Shown here: positions 9,175 through 18,239 of the stretch, in pieces | How the letters are laid out: each line of letters begins with the position of its first letter | How positions within the stretch are numbered: the stretch's first letter is position 1 | NCBI RefSeq assembly: GCF_001661595.2 | Contig: NZ_LYPF02000001.1 | Span: 310,001-374,000, forward strand | Reading direction: 5' to 3' | DNA length: 64,000 nucleotides | DNA from: Crocinitomix algicola | Lineage (GTDB): Bacteria > Bacteroidota > Bacteroidia > Flavobacteriales_D > Crocinitomicaceae | The notes under the pieces: generated by a model | What the model was told of the DNA's origin: nothing | The model's database searches: none | What the model saw: the letters and a program-made list of their open reading frames with translations, nothing else | Program-made: the position numbers and the translations under genes

Positions 9175-11469
9175 CTAACGAAAGACCACAATAAATCCTG
9201 TATGTTCAAAAACTCGATCATCTATTAAGTCTCTTGCTTTTAAATACCAGGTGTATACACCATCCTGAACGACAGTATTATTCGGACCATTTCCATTCCA
9301 TTTTTCTTCAGGATTTCGTGTTTCCCAAACCACTTCACCCCACCTATTGTATACTTGTAGATAAAATTCATCTAAATTAAACCCTGAAACATATACACTC
9401 CAATCATCATTGATTCCGTCTTGATCAGGCGTGAAAGAGTTAGGAGCTATTACATAATCATCCTCTAAGACTAAAACTGCCAATGAATCTTTATTTATAC
9501 AGCCAAATTCATCTTCTACCGATAAATATACTGTGTATTCTCCTGTTTCAAATTCTGGATAATTTACATCGACGTAGGTATCACTTTCTGATGTTAGAGG
9601 AGAACCCAATGGAAAATCCCAATAATAATTGCTACTTTCTTCAGGATAAGAAATAGAAAATCTGAATTTTGATTCAAAATAGTGAGTAACAGTTCTGTCA
9701 ACGTAGAACTCAACACTCGGTAGATTTCTGATTGTCAAAAGCCGAACCAACGTATCTCGGCAGCCTTGTGTGTTTTCCACCTTTAATGAAACAACAAATT
9801 CTCCTGCAGTTAAGTATTCATGTGTCGCATCATAAATATTTAATTCATCTGATGCATCTCCAAAATCCCATAAAGAGTTTATGATTGAAGATTCATCTGA
9901 CGTAAACGAATTATTTACAAATTGCACCATTTCACCTATACATGCATCTTCCACGGCGTAATCAGCTGTAATTTGATTAACATATATCTGTTTTGAAACA
10001 CTATCTATACATCCCGCCTCTGAGCGAACCAGAAAATGTAAATTATATACACCGGGTTCTGTATAAATATGTGTAGGATTTTGTACATTACTCATACCTC
10101 CATCTCCAAATTCCCAACTCCACAAATCAAAAGAAGGGGCTCCATCAATACTAGTTAAATCGTTAAAATTTAAACTATGATTAGCACAGACAACCCAATT
10201 AGTTCCTCCGTCAAGCGAACCAATGCTCTCAATTTCGAAATCAGCCTCTGGTCTTGGAAAGATAGAAACCTCATGCATTGTTGTATCATAACATGACTCA
10301 TCTTCACTGAATACAATCAATTCGACCTCATAAGTTCCTGGCGCCTCATAGAGATGTACAGGATCGAACAATAATGAGATGTTGGTATCGTCAAAACCCC
10401 AAACCAGGCCAGAATCTCCAACGCCTGTTGAAAGATTTTCAAAATAAACTTCGTCACCAAAACAAACGTTTACAAAATCAAAATCTGCAACGGGAATTGT
10501 CGGTGACTGATAAGAAACCCTTTTACACCCCTCATCATAGAAATATACAGCAGTAAACTCCCCTTCACCATAACTTATTGGATTTATTGTCGGATCTGTT
10601 TCCCCCGGCAGTGCTTCACCATTCTTAAACCATTGCCAATACCCTCCATCGTCAATTGTATTTGCCGTTAATTGAAGATCACCACTACACCACCCTCCAG
10701 TTGTTTCTATTTCTCCCAGTAAAAATGACTCATTAAGAATTAGCTCATCAAAATAAAAATAAGAACCATCTGTATCCCCAATATCACCGCAGGTACCGCC
10801 AAAAGCAATTGCTTCAAGGTTTACTAGCGGGGTAAAAGTAACCGATACAACTTGCCAAGCCCCATCCATTGAATAAGTAATATTCTCGGCCGCAAGCAAT
10901 TGCCAACTGTCTATTCCTTCAGGGCAAGTAACTCCTGTCCATGGTAAATCCATACAATTTGGTGTACCGTATATTTCCAATAGTAACTCATCTTCATCTC
11001 CATAGGCGTAGGCCGTATGGAAAGTTAAAGTATACGAAATACCGGCTAATAATAGATCCTCTGTACAAACTCCTACATATTCTCTATAAGGTGTAGAAAA
11101 ATTATATAAACCAATAAATCCATCCCCACCTCCAGGCAAAGGTTCCAACGGGGGAATTGCGCCATCCAGCATTAGCTCTGATAACCCACATAAGTTATAA
11201 TAATCTGAAGTCGCATCTGAAGCCTGAACCCAATCATTTGCACATACTAACATTGCTTCAGTTTCAGGACAGCAAAGTGACTCTTCAAAGGACGGGTTAG
11301 GAATAACACTGAGGTTAATTAAATTATCACAATCACATTCATTATCATTTAAATCAACCAAACCATCCCCGTCATCATCAATAGCATTATCACAAATTTC
11401 CTGAGAATATACCGGAAATACAACACCTATAAGACATAAGAAAAAAGTGGTTTTCAGAATTAAATTCAT
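9175..11469 (-). CDS. PKD-domain surface protein with gliding-motility (T9SS type B) C-terminal domain
   Basis: The 764-residue protein has a signal peptide, then a short acidic DDDGDG calcium-binding-like motif (CDNAIDDDGDGLVDLND, residues 25-41). A lectin or jelly-roll-like region covers about residues 45-255. At least three PKD-type repeats follow, with the signatures WGFDD, WEFGDGG and WDFGDA, each before an HxY turn. The last 95 residues, from APNSFTPDQDGINDDW, are the CHU_C/gliding motility-associated domain used for T9SS type B export. It is probably a secreted or surface-bound adhesin or enzyme-like protein; the substrate is unknown. Confidence 0.9.
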   Translation of the reverse strand: MNLILKTTFFLCLIGVVFPVYSQEICDNAIDDDGDGLVDLNDNECDCDNLINLSVIPNPSFEESLCCPETEAMLVCANDWVQASDATSDYYNLCGLSELMLDGAIPPLEPLPGGGDGFIGLYNFSTPYREYVGVCTEDLLLAGISYTLTFHTAYAYGDEDELLLEIYGTPNCMDLPWTGVTCPEGIDSWQLLAAENITYSMDGAWQVVSVTFTPLVNLEAIAFGGTCGDIGDTDGSYFYFDELILNESFLLGEIETTGGWCSGDLQLTANTIDDGGYWQWFKNGEALPGETDPTINPISYGEGEFTAVYFYDEGCKRVSYQSPTIPVADFDFVNVCFGDEVYFENLSTGVGDSGLVWGFDDTNISLLFDPVHLYEAPGTYEVELIVFSEDESCYDTTMHEVSIFPRPEADFEIESIGSLDGGTNWVVCANHSLNFNDLTSIDGAPSFDLWSWEFGDGGMSNVQNPTHIYTEPGVYNLHFLVRSEAGCIDSVSKQIYVNQITADYAVEDACIGEMVQFVNNSFTSDESSIINSLWDFGDASDELNIYDATHEYLTAGEFVVSLKVENTQGCRDTLVRLLTIRNLPSVEFYVDRTVTHYFESKFRFSISYPEESSNYYWDFPLGSPLTSESDTYVDVNYPEFETGEYTVYLSVEDEFGCINKDSLAVLVLEDDYVIAPNSFTPDQDGINDDWSVYVSGFNLDEFYLQVYNRWGEVVWETRNPEEKWNGNGPNNTVVQDGVYTWYLKARDLIDDRVFEHTGFIVVFR

Positions 11470-11508
11470 TTTTTAGCTACAGGTTGGTCGTAAAACTCTA
11501 AACTTAAT

Positions 11509-12351
11509 CTAAATTGATTGATTTTCAAAGAATAATAAAGATTTTTTACAGACTTCTAATAATTCCCCAGTCATTTCTTTATTTTCCCATGGCTGTTTGA
11601 TTCCAAAAGTATGACCAGCACCTTTTATTATTTCGATTTCCGTGTCAGACCAACTGGCAAGTAACTGACCTTCAGAAATACTCACCACCAAATCCATGTC
11701 TCCATGAATTTGTAAAAAGCGATTTTCCCGCTCTTCTAATGCTTTTTCAATGTTTAATCGTGACTTGTTATTTTGATAATCATCATAGAATGAAATATTA
11801 TGTGGCATTTCTTGTTTTGTCCGATTGTTTGGTACAAAGTAAACACCTTCTCTCTTCCATACATCAAAATCCTCTCCTTTCGGGAATCTTGTCTCAATAT
11901 CACTAATCCCTGCCAATGAGATAACACTTGAAACTTTTGGATTTTGTACACCTGCCAAAATTGACACTCCTCCACCCCTACTATGGCCAATTAAATGTAA
12001 CGGGACATTTAAATTACATTCTTGACTTATTAAGCGATCAGCCTCGTCTATCATTATCTGAAGGTCTTTCACTTCGAACGAGAAACAGTTTTCCGAAAAC
12101 GCTTTTAAATCTGGAAAATCTATCGGGTTTTCTACTGTTCCACCATTATGTGAAAAATTGAATTTCAAAAAACCATACCCTGCTGCAACAAAATAATCTT
12201 GAACTAAATTCCATGCTCCCCAATCCTTATATCCCTTGTATCCATGACTAAAAATTATCATTCCTTTCGGGTTGAATGGTATTGTACAGTCGTATACACT
12301 TTTCCTACTCTTACTTCCTTCGAATATTTTATTTTTAAAATCAATAAGCAT
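11509..12351 (-). CDS. Alpha/beta-hydrolase family protein
   Basis: The 280-residue cytoplasmic protein has the alpha/beta-hydrolase features IIFSHGYKGYKDWGAW (oxyanion loop, about residues 33-48), GHSRGG (nucleophile elbow, Ser near 124), an acid in HGDMDLVV (about residue 215) and GAGHTF (catalytic His, about residue 247). It resembles dienelactone-hydrolase-type or acyl-peptidase-like esterases. It has no signal peptide. It is divergent from the small lipoprotein gene at 12415 and stands alone. The substrate is unknown. Confidence 0.85.
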   Translation of the reverse strand: MLIDFKNKIFEGSKSRKSVYDCTIPFNPKGMIIFSHGYKGYKDWGAWNLVQDYFVAAGYGFLKFNFSHNGGTVENPIDFPDLKAFSENCFSFEVKDLQIMIDEADRLISQECNLNVPLHLIGHSRGGGVSILAGVQNPKVSSVISLAGISDIETRFPKGEDFDVWKREGVYFVPNNRTKQEMPHNISFYDDYQNNKSRLNIEKALEERENRFLQIHGDMDLVVSISEGQLLASWSDTEIEIIKGAGHTFGIKQPWENKEMTGELLEVCKKSLLFFENQSI

Positions 12352-12414
12352 TCCTGATATTTTTAATTGTAGAACTTGTTATCTTTACGGTGAAGTTAAT
12401 TAAACGAAAAGAAT

Positions 12415-12807
12415 CTGAAAATAATCACAACAATAAAACACTCCACCTTATTTTCATTGCTGATTGCAGTCGCGGGATGTTCTGCATCGTTTGGAGAAAA
12501 ATATACATACAAGCAATTGGAAATATATTATACACCTCCTGCAGTCAATGAAAGGTATGTCGAGTCTTTAGCTCAATATTTCGATCAAAACAATTTATTA
12601 CTCGAAAAGAAGCACTCAATCCAATTAACATCTGACCAAGAAAGTTACGTGTTAAAAATGGTATTGAATAATCAATTCAATAAGTTTCCTGAAGAGAAAT
12701 TAGATCAAATAAATGGACTTGAACAAGACATTAAAGAGAAGGTGTTTAACGGATTGAATTTCAAGATTATAGTTTGCAACGAAAATTTCATCCCATTAGA
12801 AAAATAA
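12415..12807 (+). CDS. Small lipoprotein of unknown function, probable CTG start
   Basis: A TTG at 12457 would give only seven residues before the lipobox Cys, too short for a signal peptide. The same frame is open back to a stop at 12397-12399 and contains no ATG or GTG. Starting at CTG 12415 gives KIITTIKHSTLFSLLIAVAGC, a near-ideal lipoprotein signal with lipobox AVAGC. The mature part is about 109 residues, charged, and not recognised. It starts an apparent operon, 10 bases upstream of the epimerase/CBS gene. The frame is well supported; the exact start is inferred. Confidence 0.6.
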   Translation: MKIITTIKHSTLFSLLIAVAGCSASFGEKYTYKQLEIYYTPPAVNERYVESLAQYFDQNNLLLEKKHSIQLTSDQESYVLKMVLNNQFNKFPEEKLDQINGLEQDIKEKVFNGLNFKIIVCNENFIPLEK

Positions 12808-12817
12808 TAAAAATCCA

Positions 12818-13828
12818 ATGAAAATTTCGGCCTCCATATATTCAGACAAAAATAATAATATTGAAGAGACTATTCAGGCATTAAACGATTCTCACGTGGA
12901 TATGATTCACGTAGATTGTAATGATGATTTAAATGTCTTCAAAGACATTCAAACTATTCAAAATCATTCAAATATCCCCATAGATCTACATATTATTACT
13001 CCGAAGATTGAACGTTTTTATCCGGCATTAACAGAATTTGATATTGAGTTTGTAACCATTCAGTACGAAGATCTTTTAGATAAAACATTAAAAATCCCTA
13101 AAGAATTCTGTGGTCAACTCGGACTTTCTATTACTTCGAATACACCTATCGATGTTTTTGATCAATATGCAGATGAATTCGACTTTATATTGTTTATGGC
13201 AACAACGCCTGGTCAAAGCGGAGGAAAATTTGATTCAATTAATTTTAGAAGAATAAGGAATTTCCAAAAAAAATACCCAAACAAGCGTGTCCATGTTGAT
13301 GGAGGTGTAAACGGAGAAGTCTCTTTTGTCTTAAGGAATATGGGGGTATATGCATCAGTTTCTGGATCATACTTATTCAATTCCTCAACCATAAATACAG
13401 CACTGTTAAATTTGAAATTGAACGAAATAGAATCAGGTTTTTTGGTAAAGGATTTTATGCGAGATCTAAGTGAATCTCCCACAGTAAATTTTGAATCTTT
13501 GGAATTAGCAAACATTTTAGACGCCATAGACAACGGACAAATGGGGTTTACACTCGTATTAGCGGAGGACAATAAATTAGAAGGAATAATTGGAAATGGA
13601 GATTTAAGAAGGGGATTAAAAGAAAACCTTCCAAATCTCTCGGATATAAACGTTCAACGCTTAGTAAATAAAAATCCGATAACAGTACCTGAACACTATA
13701 CTGTATATCAACTATTGCGTTTTATAAAAAAAGAAAGTCGACCGATATTGTATTTACCGGTTGTTGATAAAGAAAATAGAGCTGTGGGAACAGTTAATTT
13801 TATGAATTTAATTAAAGGAGAATTATGA
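12818..13828 (+). CDS. Ribulose-phosphate 3-epimerase-like TIM barrel fused to a CBS domain pair
   Basis: Residues 1-205 resemble ribulose-5-phosphate 3-epimerase. The HVD strand (MIHVDCND), the DLHI strand, the MATTPGQSGGKF phosphate/metal loop and VDGGVNGE match the epimerase motifs, although the usual MDG and NPGFGGQ forms are altered. Residues about 210-336 form two CBS-like units (VKDFMRDLSESPTVNFES and VNKNPITVPEHYTVYQLL), normally adenosine-nucleotide sensors; such pairs are known on KdsD-type arabinose-5-phosphate isomerases. It overlaps the DAHP synthase start by 4 bases (ATGA). It may supply or regulate pentose phosphate for the operon's product. The substrate is inferred. Confidence 0.75.
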   Translation: MKISASIYSDKNNNIEETIQALNDSHVDMIHVDCNDDLNVFKDIQTIQNHSNIPIDLHIITPKIERFYPALTEFDIEFVTIQYEDLLDKTLKIPKEFCGQLGLSITSNTPIDVFDQYADEFDFILFMATTPGQSGGKFDSINFRRIRNFQKKYPNKRVHVDGGVNGEVSFVLRNMGVYASVSGSYLFNSSTINTALLNLKLNEIESGFLVKDFMRDLSESPTVNFESLELANILDAIDNGQMGFTLVLAEDNKLEGIIGNGDLRRGLKENLPNLSDINVQRLVNKNPITVPEHYTVYQLLRFIKKESRPILYLPVVDKENRAVGTVNFMNLIKGEL

Positions 13829-14823
13829 TCATCCACTTAAAAAAAGAAGTTGGACGCGAAAATGCTGAGCAAATTGCAAAAGAAAATAACGCATTTATTT
13901 TTGAAGAAAAAGAACAATTTGTTCTAATTAGTTCCTCATCACAGAAAGAAGTGAATCCTAAGTTTAATGATAGCATTCTTGAGACTTTTGTATTTGACAA
14001 TGACATTCAGTTAGCGAGTAGAAAATACAAAAACACGACGCGCGAGGTAAAAATTGGAAATGTTACAATTGGTGGTGAAACAGGTAATACATTAATGATT
14101 GCTGGTCCATGTTCGGTAGAATCAGAAGAGCAAATCCAATCTTCTTCAGAATTATTAAAAAAACTTAACCTAACCACCTTGCGAGGGGGGTGTTATAAAC
14201 CAAGAACGTCCCCTTATAGTTTTCAAGGTTTAGGTTTGGAAGGACTCAAATTATTAAATAAGATGAAAGAAGAACATGGACTCAACATTATTACGGAAGT
14301 AAGAGATGCTACACATGTTCAAGAAGTCATCGAATATTCAGACGTTATTCAAATCGGTGCAAAAGCAATGTACGACCAAGGAATTCTTCGAGCTTGCGCG
14401 AAGATTGATAAGCCCGTTTTAATTAAGCGAGGTTTTGGAACGACCTTACAAGAATTTGTGCAATGTGCTGAATTCGTTCTATCTGGTGGGAATCCCAACG
14501 TTATCTTATGCGAAAGAGGATTACGGACATTTGAAACGAAAACAAGGTTTACCCTTGATTTATGTGGCGTAGCCTTTTTAAAAGAACACACGAATTGCCC
14601 AATTGTATTAGACCCTAGTCATGCAATGGGACATGCCTACGGTGTTCCAGATTTAACCCGTGCATGTGTCGCGATGGGAATAGACGGTTTATTAATTGAA
14701 GTACATCCAGACCCCAATGTGGCCAAATCAGATGCATCACAACAGTTGAATCATTCTGAATTTGAAGAACTACTTCAAACTTTACATCCAGTTGCGGCAG
14801 CTGTAAATCACCAAATCATCTAA
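13825..14823 (+). CDS. aroF: 3-deoxy-7-phosphoheptulonate (DAHP) synthase, type I-beta
   Basis: The 332-residue enzyme condenses phosphoenolpyruvate and erythrose-4-phosphate in the first shikimate-pathway step. Residues 1-65 form a short ferredoxin-like regulatory domain as in Thermotoga-type enzymes. The barrel follows with IAGPCSVES, GGCYKPRTSPYSFQGLG, IQIGAKAM, LIKRGFG, CERGLRTFE and LDPSHAMGH. KPRTS is the DAHP-synthase version; KDO-8-phosphate synthases carry a KANRS-type motif, so that alternative is less likely. It overlaps the upstream gene by 4 bases and lies 10 bases before the phosphatase gene. Confidence 0.9.
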   Translation: MIIHLKKEVGRENAEQIAKENNAFIFEEKEQFVLISSSSQKEVNPKFNDSILETFVFDNDIQLASRKYKNTTREVKIGNVTIGGETGNTLMIAGPCSVESEEQIQSSSELLKKLNLTTLRGGCYKPRTSPYSFQGLGLEGLKLLNKMKEEHGLNIITEVRDATHVQEVIEYSDVIQIGAKAMYDQGILRACAKIDKPVLIKRGFGTTLQEFVQCAEFVLSGGNPNVILCERGLRTFETKTRFTLDLCGVAFLKEHTNCPIVLDPSHAMGHAYGVPDLTRACVAMGIDGLLIEVHPDPNVAKSDASQQLNHSEFEELLQTLHPVAAAVNHQII

Positions 14824-14833
14824 GCAGAATCCT

Positions 14834-15496
14834 ATGAATGTCTATAACAAAAACATTGATTACCTCTGTGATCAAAGAAATATGTCACTTTCAGAATTTG
14901 AACAGATTATCTATATTCCGAAAGTTAGAATTATGGAGCCAACACCTGATGAGTTGGTGAAAATTGCTGATTATTTCAACCTAAGTATAGACATCCTAAT
15001 AAAAAAGGATTTAAAGCATTATGATACATCTAAACATATCAAGATAAAACTAGTTTTAATTGATGTAGACGGAACAATGACTGACGGAGGAATGTATTTT
15101 ACAGAAAACGGAGATCAGATAAAAAAATACAATACAAAAGATGGAATGGCGATTGGTAGAAGGGCAAAAGAAGGACTTCAATTTGGCATCATATCACATG
15201 GACATAAGCTTAATATGGTTCAAGATCGAGCGGATTTATTAGGGATACAACATGTTTACGTTGGACAAAAACCTAAAACTGATGTTTTGCATGATTGGTG
15301 TCAAGCGCTAAAAATTGTTCCTACCGAAGTTGCTTTTATAGGTGATGATATCAATGATATTGAAATTATGAAAACGGTTGGATTATCTGCTTGCCCTGCT
15401 GACGCAGTTAATGATGTGAAAAAAGTCGCAAATATCATTTTGAAAGCAAATGGCGGTAAAGGTTGTGTTAGAGAATTTATTGATGAGTGGATTTAA
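14834..15496 (+). CDS. HTH/KdsC-like HAD phosphatase fusion
   Basis: Residues about 55-220 are a KdsC-type HAD-IIIA phosphatase. Motif I is LIDVDGTMTDGG, motif II is the Ser in GIISHGH, the Lys of motif III lies near GQKPK, and motif IV is FIGDDINDIE. KdsC hydrolyses KDO-8-phosphate; relatives act on acylneuraminate-9-phosphate. Residues 1-52 resemble a Cro/C1-type helix-turn-helix (NIDYLCDQRNMSLSEFEQII and ELVKIADYFNLSIDILIKKDL), but the recognition-helix region is a few residues short, so DNA binding is doubtful. It overlaps miaA by 10 bases. Confidence 0.82.
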   Translation: MNVYNKNIDYLCDQRNMSLSEFEQIIYIPKVRIMEPTPDELVKIADYFNLSIDILIKKDLKHYDTSKHIKIKLVLIDVDGTMTDGGMYFTENGDQIKKYNTKDGMAIGRRAKEGLQFGIISHGHKLNMVQDRADLLGIQHVYVGQKPKTDVLHDWCQALKIVPTEVAFIGDDINDIEIMKTVGLSACPADAVNDVKKVANIILKANGGKGCVREFIDEWI

Positions 15497-16392
15497 TTAA
15501 AAAAGATAAGACATTAATTGTAATTGTTGGACCAACTGCTATTGGTAAAACAGCTTTAAGTATAGATTTAGCACAACATTTTCTCTGCCCTATTCTTTCT
15601 TTCGATTCACGCCAATTTTATCGTGAAATGAATATTGGAACGGCAAAGCCAACACTTGATGAATTGAATCAAGCCGATCATTACTTTATCGGTAACCTTT
15701 CTATTCATGATCATTACACGGCCGGCATTTATGAAAGACAAGCGCTAGAACGACTCGATTTACTTTTTCAACAACATGATTATTGTGTTGCTGTGGGAGG
15801 GTCTGGTTTATATATTGATGCTTTAGCCTATGGCATTGATGACATTCCATCCGACGAAGAAGTCAGAAAAAAACTTCAAAAAAGATGGAAAGAGGAAGGT
15901 TTATCCGCATTAAGTGAACAGGTTAAATTGATCGACCCGAGTTTTTATGAGGCATCTGATATGCAAAATTCGAGACGTGTAATTCGCGCCCTAGAGGTTT
16001 ATGAAATCACTGGAAAAACTTATACCGAACTAAGGAAAAAAACACCAAAAAGTCGTCCATTCAACATTAAATGGATTGGTTTAAATATTGAAAGAGAACT
16101 CTTATTTAACCGAATCAATAAGCGCGTTGAAAACATGATGGAAATGGGGTTATTACAAGAAGTTGAGCAGCTATTAGAGCACCGCGAAGTAAAAGCTTTA
16201 AAAACAGTTGGATATCGTGAATTTTTCGGTTATTTTGATGGTGAGTATAGTTTAGATCACGCTATAGCTCTAATACAACGAAATACGCGACATTACGCAA
16301 AACGACAAGTCACTTGGTTTAAAAAGAATTCAGACGTTTTATGGTATGAACCACAAGACTTCAATAAAATTCTCGAAGAAATTATTAAATAA
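15487..16392 (+). CDS. miaA: tRNA dimethylallyltransferase MiaA
   Basis: The 301-residue enzyme isopentenylates A37 in tRNAs reading codons that start with U. A P-loop GPTAIGKT lies at residues 15-22, followed by FDSRQFYREMNIGTAKP, a family hallmark, and VGGSGLYIDAL. A stop at 15484-15486 closes the frame, so the start is the GTG at 15487, inside the end of the phosphatase gene with a 10-base overlap. It is the last gene of the operon that begins at 12415; mtaB, another A37 modifier, follows in a separate unit. Confidence 0.95.
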   Translation: MDLIKKDKTLIVIVGPTAIGKTALSIDLAQHFLCPILSFDSRQFYREMNIGTAKPTLDELNQADHYFIGNLSIHDHYTAGIYERQALERLDLLFQQHDYCVAVGGSGLYIDALAYGIDDIPSDEEVRKKLQKRWKEEGLSALSEQVKLIDPSFYEASDMQNSRRVIRALEVYEITGKTYTELRKKTPKSRPFNIKWIGLNIERELLFNRINKRVENMMEMGLLQEVEQLLEHREVKALKTVGYREFFGYFDGEYSLDHAIALIQRNTRHYAKRQVTWFKKNSDVLWYEPQDFNKILEEIIK

Positions 16393-16416
16393 ATTTCGCT
16401 TTCTGCATTTAAATTA

Positions 16417-16424
16417 TAAATTTG
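16417..16424 (+). promoter_or_regulatory. -7 box (TAAATTTG) for the DUF3276 gene
   Basis: TAAATTTG matches the Bacteroidota -7 consensus TAnnTTTG exactly, 27 bases before the ATG at 16452. No clear TTG box lies 17-23 bases upstream; TTTC at about 16395 is the closest. Confidence 0.5.
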
Positions 16425-16451
16425 TAAAGCATTAAAATAAAACAGGTAAAG

Positions 16452-16772
16452 ATGAATGATAGAAATGATGAAGTATTCTCGAAAAGAGTAAAAGCAGGAA
16501 AAAGAACATATTTTTTCGATGTAAAAACAACGAGAGGAAAAGATTTATACTTGACAATTACTGAAAGTAAAAGAACGGGAGACTACGATGGGCAGCCTGA
16601 ATATGAAAAGCACAAGATTTTTCTATACAAAGAAGATTTCGAAAAATTCACAGAAGGAATGGGAGAAGCTTTAGACAAAATTAAAAGTCTATGGGAGACT
16701 GGAGAATACAAAACTCCTGAAGAAAATCCTGAATACGAATCAAGAGAGGAAGTAACATTTGACGAATTATAA
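16452..16772 (+). CDS. DUF3276 (PUR-domain-like) protein
   Basis: The 106-residue protein matches the Bacteroidota DUF3276 family, small proteins with a PUR-alpha-like fold thought to bind single-stranded nucleic acid. Visible features are an N-terminal VFSKRVKAGKRTYFFDVKTT strand pair, DLYLTITESKR, a conserved KHKIFLYKEDFEKF segment, and an acidic tail. It is monocistronic, with its own -7 box and a downstream terminator. The precise role is unknown; family membership is fairly secure. Confidence 0.88.
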   Translation: MNDRNDEVFSKRVKAGKRTYFFDVKTTRGKDLYLTITESKRTGDYDGQPEYEKHKIFLYKEDFEKFTEGMGEALDKIKSLWETGEYKTPEENPEYESREEVTFDEL

Positions 16773-16795
16773 ATTATAATTTTGCAACTTATTCA

Positions 16796-16825
16796 AGCCT
16801 TCAACATAGTTGAGGGCTTTTTTTA
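16796..16825 (+). terminator. Intrinsic terminator after the DUF3276 gene
   Basis: A 10-base-pair stem (AGCCTTCAAC pairing with GTTGAGGGCT, one G-T wobble) with a 3-base loop is followed by seven T residues. Confidence 0.85.
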
Positions 16826-16851
16826 TGTTTTAATACCTATAAATAAATACG

Positions 16852-16859
16852 TATCTTTG
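16852..16859 (+). promoter_or_regulatory. -7 box (TATCTTTG) for mtaB
   Basis: This is an exact TAnnTTTG match that ends 8 bases before the mtaB ATG, so the transcript would have almost no leader. No TTG box at the expected distance was seen. Confidence 0.5.
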
Positions 16860-16867
16860 CGACAGAT

Positions 16868-18184
16868 ATGAACCAGTATAAAAAAGTCGCGTTTTACACT
16901 TTAGGATGTAAGCTCAATTTTTCTGAATCTTCAACGATTTCCAGAAATTTCGAAGAGGAAGGCTATGCAAAAGTCGATTTTAATGATACACCTGATATTT
17001 TTGTGATAAACACTTGTTCTGTCACAGAAAATGCAGACAAAAAGTGTCGCAGTGTGGTGCGTCGTGCTTTAAAAATAAATCCAAATGCATTCATCACAAT
17101 GATTGGGTGTTATGCCCAACTCAAACCAACAGAAATCAGTGAGATTCCTGGGGTAGATCTGGTTCTAGGTGCAAATGAAAAATTTAACATCCTCAATCAT
17201 ATTGATGAGCTAGAAAAGAAGGAAACACCAATTGTCAGTGCTACAAAAATTAAAGAAACCAAAGACTTTGTTCCTTCTTTTAGTATGGGCGACCGTACCC
17301 GTTCGTTTCTCAAAGTGCAGGATGGCTGTGACTATTTTTGTACGTTCTGTACCATTCCACTGGCACGTGGAAAAAGTAGAAACGCAAGTATTTCAGAAAC
17401 AATTGAAGAAGCAAAAGAAATCGCTAATTCGAACTTTAAAGAAGTTGTATTAACCGGTGTAAATATAGGAGACTTTGGACAAGGAAGTGATGAGAATTTC
17501 CTAGAGTTAATCAGAGCTTTGGATAATATTGAAGGAATTGAACGATTTAGGATTTCATCAATTGAACCAAATTTGTTATCAAATGAGATTATAGAATTTG
17601 TGGCGAAATCAAACCGCTTCGTACCACATTTCCATATTCCATTGCAATCAGGTTCTAATACCCTTTTAAAAGCAATGCGCCGTAAATATCTACGGGAATT
17701 GTATCAAGAGCGTGTTAAAAAAATTAAATCACTGATGCCGCATGCGTGTATTGGGGTCGATGTTATTGTTGGTTTTCCTGGGGAAACTGAAGAAGAATTC
17801 TTAAAAACGGTAAATTTTATCAAAGAGCTTGAGGTGTCTTACCTCCATGTGTTTACGTATTCTGAACGTGCTAATACGACTGCAAAAAAGATGGAAGGTA
17901 TCGTTCCTGTTTCTGTAAGAAGAGAAAGAAGCAAAAAACTTCAAATTCTTTCCGAGAAAATGAAACGGAAATTTTATGAGGAACAACTCGGAACAAAAAG
18001 CACTGTTCTATTTGAAGCTGATCAGCAAAACGGTTTTATGCACGGGTTTAGTGAAAACTATTTGAAAGTAAAGGTACCTTTCAACCCAACTTTAATTAAT
18101 CAAACAGTAGCTGTAGAATTTATTGACATCAACATGGACACTACTGTTAACGTTAATTTATTAGAAAATATAGTTGTGGTATAA
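16868..18184 (+). CDS. mtaB: tRNA t6A37 methylthiotransferase MtaB
   Basis: The 438-residue radical-SAM enzyme adds a methylthio group to t6A37 of tRNA. The N-terminal MTTase domain contains three cluster cysteines (GCKLNFSES, NTCSVTENADKKCR, GCYAQ). The radical SAM motif is CDYFCTFCTIPLARGKSR (about residues 151-168). LHVFTYSERANT and a C-terminal TRAM-like region complete the usual layout. KKC in the second cysteine segment fits MtaB better than MiaB or RimO. It is monocistronic. Confidence 0.93.
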   Translation: MNQYKKVAFYTLGCKLNFSESSTISRNFEEEGYAKVDFNDTPDIFVINTCSVTENADKKCRSVVRRALKINPNAFITMIGCYAQLKPTEISEIPGVDLVLGANEKFNILNHIDELEKKETPIVSATKIKETKDFVPSFSMGDRTRSFLKVQDGCDYFCTFCTIPLARGKSRNASISETIEEAKEIANSNFKEVVLTGVNIGDFGQGSDENFLELIRALDNIEGIERFRISSIEPNLLSNEIIEFVAKSNRFVPHFHIPLQSGSNTLLKAMRRKYLRELYQERVKKIKSLMPHACIGVDVIVGFPGETEEEFLKTVNFIKELEVSYLHVFTYSERANTTAKKMEGIVPVSVRRERSKKLQILSEKMKRKFYEEQLGTKSTVLFEADQQNGFMHGFSENYLKVKVPFNPTLINQTVAVEFIDINMDTTVNVNLLENIVVV

Positions 18185-18185
18185 A

Positions 18186-18215
18186 AAAATCCTCCCATAA
18201 AAATGAGAGGATTTT
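18186..18215. terminator. Bidirectional terminator between mtaB and rocD
   Basis: The stem AAAATCCTC/GAGGATTTT has a 12-base loop. A-rich and T-rich flanks on both sides allow it to end both convergent genes. Confidence 0.7.
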
Positions 18216-18239
18216 ATCAAAATAATTAAGACTGCTTGT

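Noticed and set aside
10374-10556. Plus-strand reading frame inside the PKD protein gene
   Set aside because: It is an out-of-frame shadow of the minus-strand gene with no domain or start context; similar shadows throughout were ignored.
13808-13824. Shine-Dalgarno site (AAAGGAG) before aroF
   Set aside because: It lies inside the end of the upstream coding frame, and no other gene in the window shows such a site; it is probably chance.
13825-14823. KDO-8-phosphate synthase identity for the aroF gene
   Set aside because: The KPRTSPYSFQG motif is the DAHP-synthase form; KDO-8-P synthases carry a KANRS-type motif.
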